NCBI GenBank assembly: GCA_902596205.1
Contig: CACJSY010000002.1
Span: forward strand, 89,280 to 153,279
From: an uncultured Pelagibacteraceae bacterium
GTDB lineage: Bacteria > Pseudomonadota > Alphaproteobacteria > Pelagibacterales > Pelagibacteraceae
Direction of reading: 5' to 3'
DNA length: 64,000 nt
Below are positions 7,307-16,472 of this stretch, piece after piece; within the stretch, counting starts at the first letter, position 1; each line of letters starts with the position of its first letter. The notes under the pieces are model-generated. The model worked only from the letters and a program-made list of their open reading frames with translations, searched no databases and was not told the origin of the DNA. Both the position numbers and the translations under genes were made by a program.

Positions 7307-8020
7307 ATGATCGTAAAGTTAGTTTTTGCTTTTGGAGCTGGATTTATAAGTTTTTTAACTCCATGTGTATTGCCTATTATTCCAGGCTATATTTCCTACA
7401 TTACTGGAAAAAATTTAGATGAAATTGAGCAAGACAGACGAAGTGTTCTTATTAAAACTATTTTATTTTCTTTAGGATTTTCACTTATATTTATTATTCT
7501 AGGTGCAACTGCTTCAGCTGTGGGAAATATATTATTATTTTTATCTAATGAATTAAGAATTGCAGCAGGAATTTTGATTATTCTTTTCTCTTTTCAAATG
7601 TTAGGTATTTTTAATTTTAGTTTCTTAAATCAAGAAAAAAGAATTGAAACTCAAAGCTATAAAAATAATTATGCTTTTCCATTATTAGTTGGTGCAGCTT
7701 TTGCTTTTGGATGGACCCCATGCATTGGTCCCGTGTTAGGATCTATATTGGCTCTATCTGCAACAGAAGCTTCTGTTAGTACTGGAGTATTATTACTTTC
7801 ATTTTACTCTTTAGGATTAGCAATCCCTTTTATTTTATCCGGCTATTATATGAGTAGATTTTTAACTACTAGAAAGGGTTTTAGTAAATATTATGGAAGA
7901 GTTACTAAAACTGGAGGAGTGATTTTATTATTAACTGGAATATTAATTGCCACTAATCAAATTCAAGTTATTAGTTATTATATTTTGACAATCTTCCCGA
8001 TCCTCACTACGCTTGGTTAA
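7307..8020 (+). CDS. ccdA: cytochrome c biogenesis protein CcdA (DsbD transmembrane domain)
   Basis: 237-residue, six-helix thiol transporter that passes electrons from cytosolic thioredoxin to the periplasm for cytochrome c maturation. The paired redox cysteines sit in FLTPCVLPIIPGY (first helix) and GWTPCIGPVLG (fourth helix), each with flanking prolines as in CcdA. The stop overlaps the ATG of the ribokinase gene. A periplasmic acceptor such as CcmG is not seen in the window. Confidence 0.93.
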   Translation: MIVKLVFAFGAGFISFLTPCVLPIIPGYISYITGKNLDEIEQDRRSVLIKTILFSLGFSLIFIILGATASAVGNILLFLSNELRIAAGILIILFSFQMLGIFNFSFLNQEKRIETQSYKNNYAFPLLVGAAFAFGWTPCIGPVLGSILALSATEASVSTGVLLLSFYSLGLAIPFILSGYYMSRFLTTRKGFSKYYGRVTKTGGVILLLTGILIATNQIQVISYYILTIFPILTTLG

Positions 8021-8928
8021 TGACTGATATTTGTGTATTAGGAAATTTCGTAGCTGATAATACTTTCTATTCTGAAAAATTACCTACTAAAGGGCAAACT
8101 GTATTTGGTTCAGGCTTTCAAGTTGGACCTGGTGGCAAAGGATCTAACCAGGCAATTGCAGCAGCTAGGTTGAAAAGTAAAGTTAGTTTTTTAGGAAAAG
8201 TTGGTGACGATGAATATGGGAAAATGGCGATTGAGTTATATAAAAAAAATAATTTAAATCACAAAACAGTTTTTGTTTCCAATGAACATCCAACAGGAGT
8301 CGCTGGTATCATGGTTAATCAAACCGATGGCACAAACGCTATTATTGTTTACCCAGGCGCTTCTATGGAAATAACTATAGATGAGGTAAATAAATTTTCG
8401 AATTTAATTTCAAATTGCAAAGTTTTTTTAACTCAATTAGAAATCAAAACAGATGTGACTTTACACGCTTTAAAATTAGCAAAAAAAGGTAACGCAATTA
8501 CTATTTTAAATCCAGCACCGGCTATAAAAATTGAAGATGAATTTTTCAAATATATCGATTTTTTTACTCCTAATGAAACTGAGGCGGAATTTTATTTTGG
8601 AAAAAAAATAGAAAATTATGATCAAGCAAAAGAAGCAGGTGATTTTTTCATTAAAAAAGGTGTGAAAAACTCAATAATAACTCTAGGAGATAAAGGAATT
8701 TATTTTACAAATCAAAGTTCTAACTTTGCAATGCCAGCTCTAGATCTTAAGAACAAGGTAAAAGATACTACAGGAGCAGGTGATGCTTTTAGTGGGGCTT
8801 TAGCTTCTGGATTAGAGAAAAAAATGGATATTAAAGAATGTTTAAAATTTGCAATAAAAGTTTCAGGAATTTCTACTACCAAAAAAGGCGCTGCTGATGC
8901 AATGCCTTTTGCTAATGATATAAAATGA
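8020..8928 (+). CDS. rbsK: ribokinase (PfkB family sugar kinase)
   Basis: 302-residue PfkB-family kinase, expected to phosphorylate ribose at O5. Signature 1 is GPGGKGSNQAIAAARL near residue 37, and signature 2 is DTTGAGDAFSGAL near residue 248 with the catalytic Asp. The AGIMVNQ segment and the ITLGDKG motif are typical of ribokinase. No ribose transporter is adjacent, so ribose could come from nucleoside salvage. It is coupled to ccdA upstream and to a hydrolase downstream. Confidence 0.88.
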   Translation: MTDICVLGNFVADNTFYSEKLPTKGQTVFGSGFQVGPGGKGSNQAIAAARLKSKVSFLGKVGDDEYGKMAIELYKKNNLNHKTVFVSNEHPTGVAGIMVNQTDGTNAIIVYPGASMEITIDEVNKFSNLISNCKVFLTQLEIKTDVTLHALKLAKKGNAITILNPAPAIKIEDEFFKYIDFFTPNETEAEFYFGKKIENYDQAKEAGDFFIKKGVKNSIITLGDKGIYFTNQSSNFAMPALDLKNKVKDTTGAGDAFSGALASGLEKKMDIKECLKFAIKVSGISTTKKGAADAMPFANDIK

Positions 8929-9716
8929 TAAGGGATAAAGTCTTATTTTTAATTTTTTTGATCTTACCAAATTATTCTTTAGCATGTGATAAGGAAGATT
9001 TTTTAACTTTTGTTTCTGCTGAAAAAAACAAGTGTGTAGCACTCCAGCCTATTGGTGAAATAAAGCAAAATAAAAAAAACTTAATTATATTTTTACATGG
9101 TGATTTATCTTCTGGCGTAAAACCTCCTGGAAAAAAAGGATATTGGAAATTAGGAAATGAATTGTTGTCAGAAAATGTTAACTTTTTCTTTCTCGCAAGA
9201 CCTGGGTATACTCTTGACTCAGGTCGAAAATCTTATGGAAGCTATCAAGAAACTAGAAAAGCAAAGACTAATTATAAATGGGAGAAATTAGAGTTAGTTG
9301 CAAAAGCAGCCCAAAATCTCAAAGAACACTACAGAGCTAATAATTTAATTATGATTGGTCATTCTGGAGGCGCATTTTCTACAGCAACAATAAATAACCG
9401 AGTTCCAAAATTAATTGATAAAACAATATTAATTTCTTGCCCTTGTAATTTTGAGAAGTGGAGAAAAATGAAGGAAGAAAGTGTTTATAAACTTAAAACC
9501 TCACCTCATAGAAATATAAATGGGATTTCCAAAGACTCTCATACAATCCTTATTGTTGGGAAAGATGACACAAATACATTTCCAATTTTATCAAAGAACT
9601 ATCATGAAATGTTAATTACAAAGGGACTTAAAAGTGAACTTTATATAATTGAAGGCAAACACGCATCAGGATCTTTAGTTAATGCTTCAAAAATAATTAC
9701 AAGATTTATTAATTAA
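8925..9716 (+). CDS. exported alpha/beta hydrolase
   Basis: 263 residues. A signal peptide (MIRDKVLFLIFLILPNYSLA) precedes an alpha/beta-hydrolase domain. IIFLHGDLSSG is the oxyanion region, and the nucleophile elbow is GHSGGAF (Ser in HSG) near residue 147. A late EGKHASG supplies a candidate catalytic His, and VGKDDTN the Asp. Probably a periplasmic esterase or peptidase-like enzyme; substrate unknown. It overlaps rbsK by four bases and converges on grxC. Confidence 0.83.
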   Translation: MIRDKVLFLIFLILPNYSLACDKEDFLTFVSAEKNKCVALQPIGEIKQNKKNLIIFLHGDLSSGVKPPGKKGYWKLGNELLSENVNFFFLARPGYTLDSGRKSYGSYQETRKAKTNYKWEKLELVAKAAQNLKEHYRANNLIMIGHSGGAFSTATINNRVPKLIDKTILISCPCNFEKWRKMKEESVYKLKTSPHRNINGISKDSHTILIVGKDDTNTFPILSKNYHEMLITKGLKSELYIIEGKHASGSLVNASKIITRFIN

Positions 9717-9967
9717 GAAAGGAGTTTATCTAATTCACCAGTTCTATTGGCTTCTTGAAGTTTATCATTTCCTCCAATGTAATGATCACCGATAAAAATT
9801 TGAGGAATAGTTCTTACACCATTCGTTCTTTGAAGCATTTCTTTAGCATTAGCTGGATCTGCCCAAATATCAATTTCCTCTATCTCAACATTTTTTGTTT
9901 TTAACAAAGCTTTTGCTGCTGCGCAAAATGAACAAGGATTACCAGTATACATTGTGACTTTTTTCAT
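9713..9967 (-). CDS. grxC: glutaredoxin 3
   Basis: 84-residue dithiol glutaredoxin. The active site is NPCSFCAAAK (CxxC, residues 12-15; the classical CPYC is CSFC here), with the cis-Pro motif VRTIPQIFI and the glutathione-binding GGNDKL. It reduces disulfides and glutathionylated proteins in the cytosol. It lies two bases from the TIGR03643 gene on the same strand. Confidence 0.94.
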   Translation of the reverse strand: MKKVTMYTGNPCSFCAAAKALLKTKNVEIEEIDIWADPANAKEMLQRTNGVRTIPQIFIGDHYIGGNDKLQEANRTGELDKLLS

Positions 9968-9969
9968 AA

Positions 9970-10266
9970 TTAATATATATCAGTTATTTTTATTTTTTCT
10001 CTAAGTTTTTTTCTACCTAATTGAAACTTTTTTCTGTGCTTGATGCTAGTATTATGTACTCTTTTTCTCCATAGCCTGAAAGAACCTGGTTTTAAATTTT
10101 TTCTCATTATCTTAATAACTTGAGACTCATTTTTTCCAGTTTTCTCTTTTATTTCTTCAAAAGTAATTCTATCGGCCCATGCAGCCCAAATAATCCAATT
10201 ATCATCCTTTTCCTTTGGCTCAGGGTTTTTAACTTTTGTTTGAGGGATAAAACTTTTTTTCTTCAT
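9970..10266 (-). CDS. TIGR03643 / DUF2805 family protein
   Basis: 98-residue basic protein. The core DDNWIIWAAWADRITFEEI and the SFRLWRKRV segment match the TIGR03643 (DUF2805) family of small proteins, often found near cryptochrome/photolyase genes. The core looks like a short helix-turn-helix. Function is unknown. Its usual photolyase partners lie more than 40 kb away in this window, so the association is not local here. It is probably co-transcribed with grxC. Confidence 0.8.
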   Translation of the reverse strand: MKKKSFIPQTKVKNPEPKEKDDNWIIWAAWADRITFEEIKEKTGKNESQVIKIMRKNLKPGSFRLWRKRVHNTSIKHRKKFQLGRKKLREKIKITDIY

Positions 10267-10279
10267 AAATTTATATATA

Positions 10280-10906
10280 GTGACTAATCAAATGTTTCCA
10301 ACAGACTATATAATATTTTTACAAATCATTTTATTTTTATTTATTTCTCCAGGTCCGCCTAGAGTTGTAATAGTTTCACATACACTAAACTATGGATTAA
10401 ACAGATCTGTTTGGACTGCATTTGGAGATATATCTGCAAATACTATCCAAGCTATTTTAGTAGTTTTTTTAATTGGTTCTTTTTTAAGGGATAATCCTCA
10501 AGTTCTTTACTACTTAAAATGGGCAGGAATATTTTATATTGTGTATTTAGCCTATGATACTTTAACGTCTAAAATCAGAAGTTTTAGTTCTAAAGACCAA
10601 AATTTAAAATCAACATTATCGTTTTATAAAGATGGATTTTTAGTTGCTGGTTTAAGCCCAAAGGCAATTTTATTCTTTGGAACAATTTTTCCAACTTTTA
10701 TTAATTTCGGATCAAATATTATTTCACAGTTTTTAATATTATTAATTACATACGTTGTTTTAGATTTTTTAACGTTAATGACTTATGGATTAGCAGCTGA
10801 GAAAATTTCAGTTTGGTTAAGAGGTAAACCAAAGCTATTAAATACAATTTCTGCGTGTGTTCTTCTTATTTTAGCAGTTTACATTGCTGCGACACAGAAT
10901 TTTTAG
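10280..10906 (+). CDS. LysE family amino-acid exporter
   Basis: 208-residue membrane protein with about six helices. The N-terminal FLFISPGPPRVVIVSHTLNYG matches the LysE/RhtB motif, and the GLSPKAILFFGTIFPTFI segment is the family's second signature. The substrate may be a basic or small neutral amino acid, or homoserine lactone; sequence does not decide. It is divergent from the TIGR03643 gene. Confidence 0.85.
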   Translation: MTNQMFPTDYIIFLQIILFLFISPGPPRVVIVSHTLNYGLNRSVWTAFGDISANTIQAILVVFLIGSFLRDNPQVLYYLKWAGIFYIVYLAYDTLTSKIRSFSSKDQNLKSTLSFYKDGFLVAGLSPKAILFFGTIFPTFINFGSNIISQFLILLITYVVLDFLTLMTYGLAAEKISVWLRGKPKLLNTISACVLLILAVYIAATQNF

Positions 10907-10919
10907 TTAATTCTTACTG

Positions 10920-10948
10920 TTGTCAAAAACTTCATTTCTTGTTTTAAT
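10920..10948 (+). promoter_or_regulatory. predicted promoter of the first amino-acid ABC operon
   Basis: TTGTCA (10920-10925), a 17-base spacer and TTTAAT (10943-10948) match sigma-70 spacing. The leader that follows (ttaattaattaattaacaac, then aagggaaataatg) is shared with two other solute-binding-protein genes in this window, at 17.8 and 27.7 kb. Confidence 0.6.
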
Positions 10949-10989
10949 TATTTAATTTAATTAATTAATTAACAACAAGAAGGGAAATA

Positions 10990-12231
10990 ATGAATAAAAT
11001 AGCAAAACTATTTATTACATCTATTTCAGCTATAACTTTAGCACTTGTTTCTTTCACTTCATCTTTTGCAAAAGTTGAAGGTGATTACATTGTGCTAGGT
11101 TCTGCAATATCTCTTACAGGTAAATACTCTTCAAATGGAGTTCATACTCAAAACGGTTACAACATGGCCGTTGATAGAATTAACAAAATGGGTGGAGTAG
11201 AAGTACAAGGTAAGAAATATAAGTTTGAGATCATTTACTATGATGATGAGTCAAACCCAAAAAGAGCCGCTCAGTTAGCTGAAAGACTAATTAAACAAGA
11301 TGGCGTTCATTACATGCTTGGACCATACAGTTCAGGTTTAACGAAAGCCATTGCACCAGTAACCGAGAAATATAAAATTCCTATGGTTGAAGCGAATGGT
11401 GCATCTAGATCTTTATTTACGAAAGGATACAAATATTTGTTCGCGGTGTTATCACCAGCTAACCAATACCTTGAAGTAGCTATCGATTTAGCGGTAGAAA
11501 AAAACGGTGGTAAAGGAGTAAAAATTGCTCAAGCATTTGAACAAGATGCTTTCTCACAAGACGTGAGACTTGGTATTTTAGATGCAGCAAAAAGAACTGG
11601 ATCTGAGATCATCATCGATGACAAACTACCAAAAGAACTTAACGATATGGCAGCGACATTGGCTAAAGTAAAAGCTACTAAGCCAGATGTGCTAGTTGTA
11701 TCAGGTCACACTAAAGGTGCGTTAACTGCAATCAGGCAAATTTCTGAAATGAAAGTTGATGTTCCTATGTTAGCGATGACACATTGTGATGCTGCTAAAC
11801 TTTCTAAACAACACGGAAAGAAATCAGAATACGCATTGTGTGCTTCTCAGTGGCACAAAAATTTATCTTACAAAGATAAATTCTTTGGTTCTGGCAAGAA
11901 ATACGCTAAAGACTTCCAAAAAGAATTTGGATATGACCCGCCATATCAATCAGCAGAGTCTTCTGCAGCACTATTAGTATTTAAAGATGCGTTCGAAAGA
12001 GCAAATTCTTTTGATAGAGATGCAGTTAGAGATGCGCTAGTTGATACAGAAATGCAAACTTTCTATGGAAACATTAAATTTGGACCTGGTGGCCAAAACG
12101 TTGCTAAGCCAATGATCTTGTTCCAAGTAAGATGTAAAGGCGATGATTGTGAGAATAGAGTAGTAGCTCCTACAAAATGGGCTTCTGATAAGTTCTATCA
12201 TCCAATCCCGAAATGGTCTGAAAGAAGCTAA
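10990..12231 (+). CDS. ABC transporter substrate-binding protein, branched-chain/amide type
   Basis: 413-residue periplasmic binding protein of the LivK-like type I fold. The signal peptide ends about SSFA (residue 27). Mature motifs include LGSAISLTGKYSS, YYDDESNPKRAAQLAERLI and LGPYSSGLTKAIAPV. It captures amino acids or amides for the permease encoded downstream. It has an excellent ribosome site (aagggaaataatg) and is followed by a strong terminator, so this gene should be expressed above the rest of the operon. Exact ligand is unknown: it is longer than classical LivJ/LivK. Confidence 0.9.
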   Translation: MNKIAKLFITSISAITLALVSFTSSFAKVEGDYIVLGSAISLTGKYSSNGVHTQNGYNMAVDRINKMGGVEVQGKKYKFEIIYYDDESNPKRAAQLAERLIKQDGVHYMLGPYSSGLTKAIAPVTEKYKIPMVEANGASRSLFTKGYKYLFAVLSPANQYLEVAIDLAVEKNGGKGVKIAQAFEQDAFSQDVRLGILDAAKRTGSEIIIDDKLPKELNDMAATLAKVKATKPDVLVVSGHTKGALTAIRQISEMKVDVPMLAMTHCDAAKLSKQHGKKSEYALCASQWHKNLSYKDKFFGSGKKYAKDFQKEFGYDPPYQSAESSAALLVFKDAFERANSFDRDAVRDALVDTEMQTFYGNIKFGPGGQNVAKPMILFQVRCKGDDCENRVVAPTKWASDKFYHPIPKWSERS

Positions 12232-12249
12232 TAACTTCTGAATAATTTG

Positions 12250-12282
12250 AAAAGCCCCTAGTTTTCTAGGGGCTTTTCTTTT
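12250..12282 (+). terminator. intra-operon terminator after the binding-protein gene
   Basis: The stem aaaagcccctag / ctaggggctttt with a small T-rich loop is followed by cttttt-like sequence. It sits between the binding protein and livH. Partial read-through would give the usual excess of binding protein over permease. Confidence 0.9.
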
Positions 12283-12299
12283 ATAAGTTTTGAAATTTT

Positions 12300-13193
12300 A
12301 TGGACTTTCTGATTTTTAAAGCTCCAATGTTAATGGTCCAGGCCTCACTGGACGGAATACTTTTAGGGATTTTATTTGCACTAATTGCTTATGGTATGGC
12401 TCTTCAATGGGGAGTAATGAATATCATCAATATTGCACAAGGAGATTTAGTAATTCTTGGAGGATATATTGCATACACTATGTATCTTGCTGGAATTCAT
12501 CCAGCTTGGGGAGTAATTGTTTCTCCAATCATAATGTTCTTTGTTGGTTGGGCACTCTACAAATTAGTAATTAATAAAGTTGTAGATAGGGATTTATTTA
12601 TTTCAATATTAGCAACGTTTGGTATCGCTATTGTATTCCAACAGTTAATGAATTTTATTTTTGGAGCAGACGTAGTTGTGGCACAGTCTGAATACGGAAC
12701 AACAATGTTATTTGATAACTCAGTAACCCTACCCAATTCAAAAATATTCTCAGCTTTTATAAGTGTTTTATATGCAGTTGCATTAGTAATTTATATGAAA
12801 AAATCTAGACTTGGACGAGCTATAAGAGCAACAGCGCAAAACGCAAGAGCTGCAAAAATTTTAGGTGTAGATACTGAAAAAGTTTATGCTGCAACTTTTG
12901 GTATCAATGCAGCGTTATGTGGAATTGCAGGTGCTTTAATTTCAATAACTCTCACACTTCATCCTTATGTAGGGCTTCCATATACAGTTAGATCTTTCAT
13001 GATAGTGATAGTAGCAGGTCTTGGTAATTTACCAGCAGTAGCAGTTTCAGGAATGGGATTGGGACTATTTGAAGAGTTTGCTGATTATATTTTAGGAACA
13101 GAGTTTAGAATTGGAGCAGTATTTTTACTCTTAGTCTTAATATTAGTTTATAGAAGATTTAAACTTTCAAAGAAAAGGGAATATTTAAAATAA
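12300..13193 (+). CDS. livH: branched-chain-type ABC permease LivH
   Basis: 297-residue inner-membrane permease. ALIAYGMALQWGVMNIINIAQGD is the LivH signature in the first third, and the cytoplasmic coupling motif (RAIRATAQNARAAKILGVD) lies near residue 175. About eight hydrophobic segments are visible. It abuts livM (TAAATG). With livM, livG, livF and the upstream binding protein it forms a complete ABC importer for amino acids or amides. Confidence 0.92.
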   Translation: MDFLIFKAPMLMVQASLDGILLGILFALIAYGMALQWGVMNIINIAQGDLVILGGYIAYTMYLAGIHPAWGVIVSPIIMFFVGWALYKLVINKVVDRDLFISILATFGIAIVFQQLMNFIFGADVVVAQSEYGTTMLFDNSVTLPNSKIFSAFISVLYAVALVIYMKKSRLGRAIRATAQNARAAKILGVDTEKVYAATFGINAALCGIAGALISITLTLHPYVGLPYTVRSFMIVIVAGLGNLPAVAVSGMGLGLFEEFADYILGTEFRIGAVFLLLVLILVYRRFKLSKKREYLK

Positions 13194-14258
13194 ATGAATA
13201 AAGTAAAACAAAAAGATTTAATATTATATTCAGGTTTAATTATCTTAGGTTTAGCTGCACCTTATTTATTCTCAGCATTTAAAGTTCAACTTACATATCT
13301 TTGTGTCTTGATTGTTCTAGCAATGACTTGGAACTTACAAGGCGGAGAGATGGGCTATAATACTTTTGGAAATATTCTTTTCTATGGTTTAGGGATGTAT
13401 CTAACTGCCTCGGTTCAAGTGGGAATGTTTTTTCCATTAGCAGAGTGGACAGAAAGCGGCGGAGAAAAAACGTTTGTGCATACCACTGCACAATATTTTC
13501 AAGGAATAGGAGTCGGATTATTAGTTTCAGCAATTGTCCCAGCTATTGTTGCTGGCGCTATAGGTTACGCTATTTTAGGTTTAAGAGGCCACTACTTTGC
13601 TATTTGTACTTTAGGACTTGGAATTGCGGCAGGTGAAATTGCTGGCGGAATAGAAATTATCGGAGCCGGGCAAGGTTTCACTACACCACCTTTTCCTGCA
13701 GAAATAGTTGACACCGAAGCTAGAGGAAAGTTTTTCTACTTTTTAAGTTTTGCATTATTAATTGGAACATTTGTTTTTGTTAAATATATTTACGGTTCTA
13801 GATTTAGATTAATTTTAAATGCAATTAGAGACAATGAAGATAAAGCGGAAGCAATGGGCATTCAAACTATGAAATATAAAATTGTAGGTTGGATGTGTTC
13901 AGCATTTTTCTGTGGTCTTGCCGGTGGAATCATGGGTGGACTAATTGGATATATAGACTCAACTGACGTAGCATTTGATGGAAGAGAGATGGGAGTATTT
14001 ATGGTTCTTATGGCAATTCTTGGTGGTAAAGGAACTTTATGGGGGCCAGTAATTGGTGCAACTTTATTCCATTTTTTCAAAGAAGGTCTTTGGACATTAA
14101 TATTAGGTTGGCAGTATGTTGCATTAGGAGTTTTAATCGTTGTGATCGTTGTATATTTCCCTGAAGGATTAATGGGTTGGTTGAGAGAAAAATATCCTGA
14201 GAGATTTGGTGAAGTAATTGATGATAAAGATCGGAAAGCACAGGTTGAGTTAAAATGA
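13194..14258 (+). CDS. livM: branched-chain-type ABC permease LivM
   Basis: 354-residue partner permease. MTWNLQGGEMGYNTFGNILFYG resembles the LivM N-terminal signature, and the coupling loop RLILNAIRDNEDKAEAMGI is clear. A large insert after residue 80 (EWTESGGEKTFVHTT) is longer than in typical LivM. Many hydrophobic segments are seen. The stop overlaps the livG start in ATGA, indicating translational coupling. Confidence 0.9.
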   Translation: MNKVKQKDLILYSGLIILGLAAPYLFSAFKVQLTYLCVLIVLAMTWNLQGGEMGYNTFGNILFYGLGMYLTASVQVGMFFPLAEWTESGGEKTFVHTTAQYFQGIGVGLLVSAIVPAIVAGAIGYAILGLRGHYFAICTLGLGIAAGEIAGGIEIIGAGQGFTTPPFPAEIVDTEARGKFFYFLSFALLIGTFVFVKYIYGSRFRLILNAIRDNEDKAEAMGIQTMKYKIVGWMCSAFFCGLAGGIMGGLIGYIDSTDVAFDGREMGVFMVLMAILGGKGTLWGPVIGATLFHFFKEGLWTLILGWQYVALGVLIVVIVVYFPEGLMGWLREKYPERFGEVIDDKDRKAQVELK

Positions 14259-14989
14259 GTATTTTAGAAGTTAAAAATGTGAGCAAATCTTTTGGCGGTG
14301 TGCAAGCAAACGTAGATATTTCAGTCTCTGTAGAGCAGGGATCGATTGTTGGTTTAATAGGACCTAATGGTTCAGGGAAAACTACTTTATTTAATTCAAT
14401 AGTTGGAACTCATCCCATAGATGAAGGCTCTATTGTTTTTAATAATACTGAAGTTTCTGAAATGCCAGTGCCAGCAGTTGCTAAACTTGGTTTATTAAGA
14501 ACCTTTCAACAAACAAGAATTTATTCAAAACTGAATTGTGTAGAAAATATGCTGATAAGTCACAAAGCTAGTGACTCCGGATTTATTTTTGCAAAAGTAC
14601 CTGCAGAACTTACTGAGAAAGCAGAAAATCTTTTGAACTTTGTTGGTCTTTACCAAAAGAGAAATTTGAGGGCAGGCGATCTATCATTCGGACAACAAAA
14701 ATTACTAGAGTTAGCAATGGCTTTAATGAATGAACCTAAAATGCTTTTACTTGATGAGCCTACAGCTGGAATTAATCCTACTTTAATTAACGGAATTATA
14801 GATAGATTGATAAAAATTAATAAAGATTATGGAATTACTTTATTAGTTATAGAACACAATATGAAAGTGATTATGAGTCTAGCTCAAAGAATTTTCTGTT
14901 TAGCACACGGTAAAATGTTAGCAGAAGGTTCTCCAGATCAAATAAAAAATGATAAGCGTGTTGTTGATGCTTATTTAGGAGCTCAGTAA
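14255..14989 (+). CDS. livG: ABC ATPase LivG
   Basis: 244-residue ATP-binding subunit. Walker A is GPNGSGKTT (about residue 36), the signature is LSFGQQKLLELA (Q-loop and C-loop in LivG style), Walker B is MLLLDEPTAGINP, and the switch His is in VIEHNM. It powers the first amino-acid importer. It overlaps livM by four bases, and its stop overlaps livF by one base. Confidence 0.93.
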   Translation: MSILEVKNVSKSFGGVQANVDISVSVEQGSIVGLIGPNGSGKTTLFNSIVGTHPIDEGSIVFNNTEVSEMPVPAVAKLGLLRTFQQTRIYSKLNCVENMLISHKASDSGFIFAKVPAELTEKAENLLNFVGLYQKRNLRAGDLSFGQQKLLELAMALMNEPKMLLLDEPTAGINPTLINGIIDRLIKINKDYGITLLVIEHNMKVIMSLAQRIFCLAHGKMLAEGSPDQIKNDKRVVDAYLGAQ

Positions 14990-15774
14990 TGGCAAATCAA
15001 TATGATGTTTTAGGTAAAGCACCTGGTTTAGAGGACTTAAATAAACTATCTCCAAATGATGTTCATCTAACTATCAGGGGTTTAAATGCTGGTTATGGTA
15101 AGATGGAGATACTTCATAATTTTGATTTAACAGTTAGTAAAGCACAATCATTATGCTTAATAGGACCTAACGGAGCAGGAAAATCAACAATACTTCATTC
15201 AATTTATGGTTTCACAAATATATTTGATGGAAAAATTGAGTTAGAGGGAAATGAAATTACAAAATTAACCCCGGCACAAAAATTAAGCAAAGTAGGTATC
15301 GCTTATATCTTACAAGATAACTCAGTGTTTCCAGATATGACAGTAGAGGAAAATCTTTTAATGGGTGGATATATTAAAGATAAACAGGATGAGGCATATG
15401 AAGAGGCAGAGAGAATTTTTCAAAAATATGAAAGATTAAGAAATAGAAGAAACCAACCTGCAAAAGTTTTATCTGGTGGCGAAAGAAGATTATTAGAAAT
15501 CTCCAGGGCATTAGTAATGAAACCATCTGTATTATTAGTGGACGAACCATCAATTGGTCTAGAACCAAAATATATAAATATGGTTTTTGAAATTTTAGAA
15601 GATCTTCAAAAAGCCGAAAAGAAAACAATCATACTTGTAGAGCAAAATGCAAAAAAAGGATTAGAATTTTCTGACATTGGTTATGTTTTAGTTTCTGGGC
15701 AAACTGCTATCGCAGGCAAAGGTGATGATCTTTTAAAAAATCCAGACGTAGGAAGATTATTCCTTGGTGGATGA
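14989..15774 (+). CDS. livF: ABC ATPase LivF
   Basis: 261-residue second ATPase. It has a roughly 25-residue N-terminal extension before LTIRGLNAGYGKMEILH, longer than ordinary LivF. Walker A is GPNGAGKST, the signature LSGGERRLLEISRAL, Walker B VLLVDEPSIGLEP and the H-loop position carries LVEQNAKK, as is usual for LivF. The final ATG of the next gene (azlC) overlaps its stop in ATGA. Confidence 0.92.
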   Translation: MANQYDVLGKAPGLEDLNKLSPNDVHLTIRGLNAGYGKMEILHNFDLTVSKAQSLCLIGPNGAGKSTILHSIYGFTNIFDGKIELEGNEITKLTPAQKLSKVGIAYILQDNSVFPDMTVEENLLMGGYIKDKQDEAYEEAERIFQKYERLRNRRNQPAKVLSGGERRLLEISRALVMKPSVLLVDEPSIGLEPKYINMVFEILEDLQKAEKKTIILVEQNAKKGLEFSDIGYVLVSGQTAIAGKGDDLLKNPDVGRLFLGG

Positions 15775-16472
15775 TTAATTTAAAAGTATTTCTCAAAGGA
15801 TTACAATCTCTAAAAGGTACTAGAAGTCCGGCTATTCCTCTAGCTGCTTGTTTCATCGCTCTTGGAGCTTTATTAAAAGATGCAGGATTTAATATTCAAC
15901 AAAGCGCTGCATCAAGCTTATTTACTTATGCTCTACCCGGTCAATTAGTTATGGCCGAGTCACTTCTCGTAGGAGCTTCAATTATAAATATTTTTATAGC
16001 TGTATGGTTAGTTAATTTCAGACTTTATCCTATGACAGTTTCTTTATTTCCTTTACTTGACCATAAGTCTCAACCTAAATGGAAGTATTATTTATCTTGT
16101 CATTTCTTAGCTGTTACCTCTTGGTTAATTGCTAAAGATGGTTACAAAAAAATAAATAAAAAAAATCGGATAGATTTTTGGATTGGGATTGGAATAGGAA
16201 CCTGGTCTACAGCTATATTGATGACAGTAATTGGATATTTATCTGCAGACTATCTCAATAAAGAAATGTTAATTGGTCTCGCTATAGTCAACCCTGTTTA
16301 TTTTTTTTGTATGTTGATAGGTGCAATGAAAAATTTAAGCATCTCTATCGCTGTGATAGCAGGCACTATGTTAGGTCCTTTAATTTATATAATTTCAACA
16401 GAATGGGCTTTATTATTTGCCGGTCTTATCGCAGGAACTATTGCTTTTCTATTTGGAGGAAATAATGGCTAG
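15771..16472 (+). CDS. azlC: AzlC family amino-acid exporter subunit
   Basis: 233-residue membrane protein, the large subunit of the AzlCD branched-chain amino-acid exporter. The family pattern (AIPLAACFIALGALLKDAGF, ALPGQLVMAESLLVGAS, NFRLYPMTVSLFPLL) is evident. It is translationally coupled to livF and azlD, so exporter and importer share an operon, which is unusual and may act as a safety valve. Export of branched-chain amino acids is a family inference. Confidence 0.88.
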   Translation: MINLKVFLKGLQSLKGTRSPAIPLAACFIALGALLKDAGFNIQQSAASSLFTYALPGQLVMAESLLVGASIINIFIAVWLVNFRLYPMTVSLFPLLDHKSQPKWKYYLSCHFLAVTSWLIAKDGYKKINKKNRIDFWIGIGIGTWSTAILMTVIGYLSADYLNKEMLIGLAIVNPVYFFCMLIGAMKNLSISIAVIAGTMLGPLIYIISTEWALLFAGLIAGTIAFLFGGNNG

